16,820 nt of DNA. Source: Gemmatimonadota bacterium. Its GTDB lineage: Bacteria > Latescibacterota > UBA2968 > UBA8231. Below are positions 16,754 to 16,820 of the stretch, one piece after another (position 1 is the first letter of the stretch; each line of letters starts with the position of its first letter). The position numbers and the translations under genes are program-made. The notes below the pieces were generated by a model, which was given only the letters and a program-made list of their open reading frames with translations, was not told where the DNA came from and searched no databases. Location of the stretch: contig VXZF01000471.1 in the NCBI GenBank assembly GCA_009845645.1, positions 1 through 16,820 on the forward strand, read 5' to 3'.

Positions 16754-16820
16754 TTTGCAGACATTTGAAAGACCACTCAGGCTTACTTCGTGTCCCAATA
16801 AACTAGTATGCGATGAGCAC

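Noticed and set aside
1..16820. A CRISPR array or tRNA gene.
   Set aside because: No regularly spaced repeats and no cloverleaf-like sequence were seen on either strand by eye.
16754..16820. Start of a further gene at ATG 16808 or 16813.
   Set aside because: The first is closed by a stop after two codons and the second has only two codons before the window ends and no ribosome site.

Overview
The window is from a moderately GC-rich bacterium. The gene set is a formylglycine-type sulfatase, a DUF4159 protein with a TonB-like N-terminus, a DUF3604 metal-dependent hydrolase, a DUF6785/DUF6784 polytopic membrane protein and a family-1 sugar ABC importer without its own ATPase. This mix recalls Candidatus Poribacteria, Latescibacterota and relatives, which are often marine or sponge-associated and feed on sulfated glycans. 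That placement is inferred from family knowledge; there is no rRNA or marker gene here to confirm it.

Left part (1-4825, plus strand): the last 27 codons of an upstream gene, then four closely spaced genes: sulfatase, TonB-like/DUF4159 protein, DUF3604 (PHP-like) protein and a small YwbE-family protein. Gaps are 13 and about 20 bases, then a 4-base ATGA overlap, so they probably form one transcription unit.

Middle part (4822-9733, minus strand): a convergent operon read MalF-like permease, MalG-like permease, solute-binding lipoprotein, DUF6785 membrane protein. Two of its three junctions overlap by 1-4 bases. The last gene shares its final four bases, tail to tail, with the YwbE gene. Together the two halves look like a locus for taking up and processing a (possibly sulfated) sugar or an organic ligand. 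The importer must borrow an MsmX/UgpC-type ATPase from elsewhere.

Right part (about 9746-16753): accessory DNA. A TnpB-only (IS1341-like) element of about 1.17 kb sits directly against the start codon of the first ABC permease gene. It has an intact RuvC triad and zinc finger, a perfect 8-bp right-end hairpin and a bulged left-end hairpin. Next, on the plus strand, is a single-chain Type ISP restriction-modification enzyme of 1651 residues (Mrr-like nuclease, SF2 translocase, gamma-type adenine methyltransferase, target recognition domain). It is followed 25 bases later by an AT-rich gene of unknown function that may be its partner or another defence gene. Base composition changes sharply inside the restriction gene and again in the unknown gene, which points to recombination and horizontal transfer.

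I saw no tRNA, rRNA, CRISPR array or convincing intrinsic terminator.
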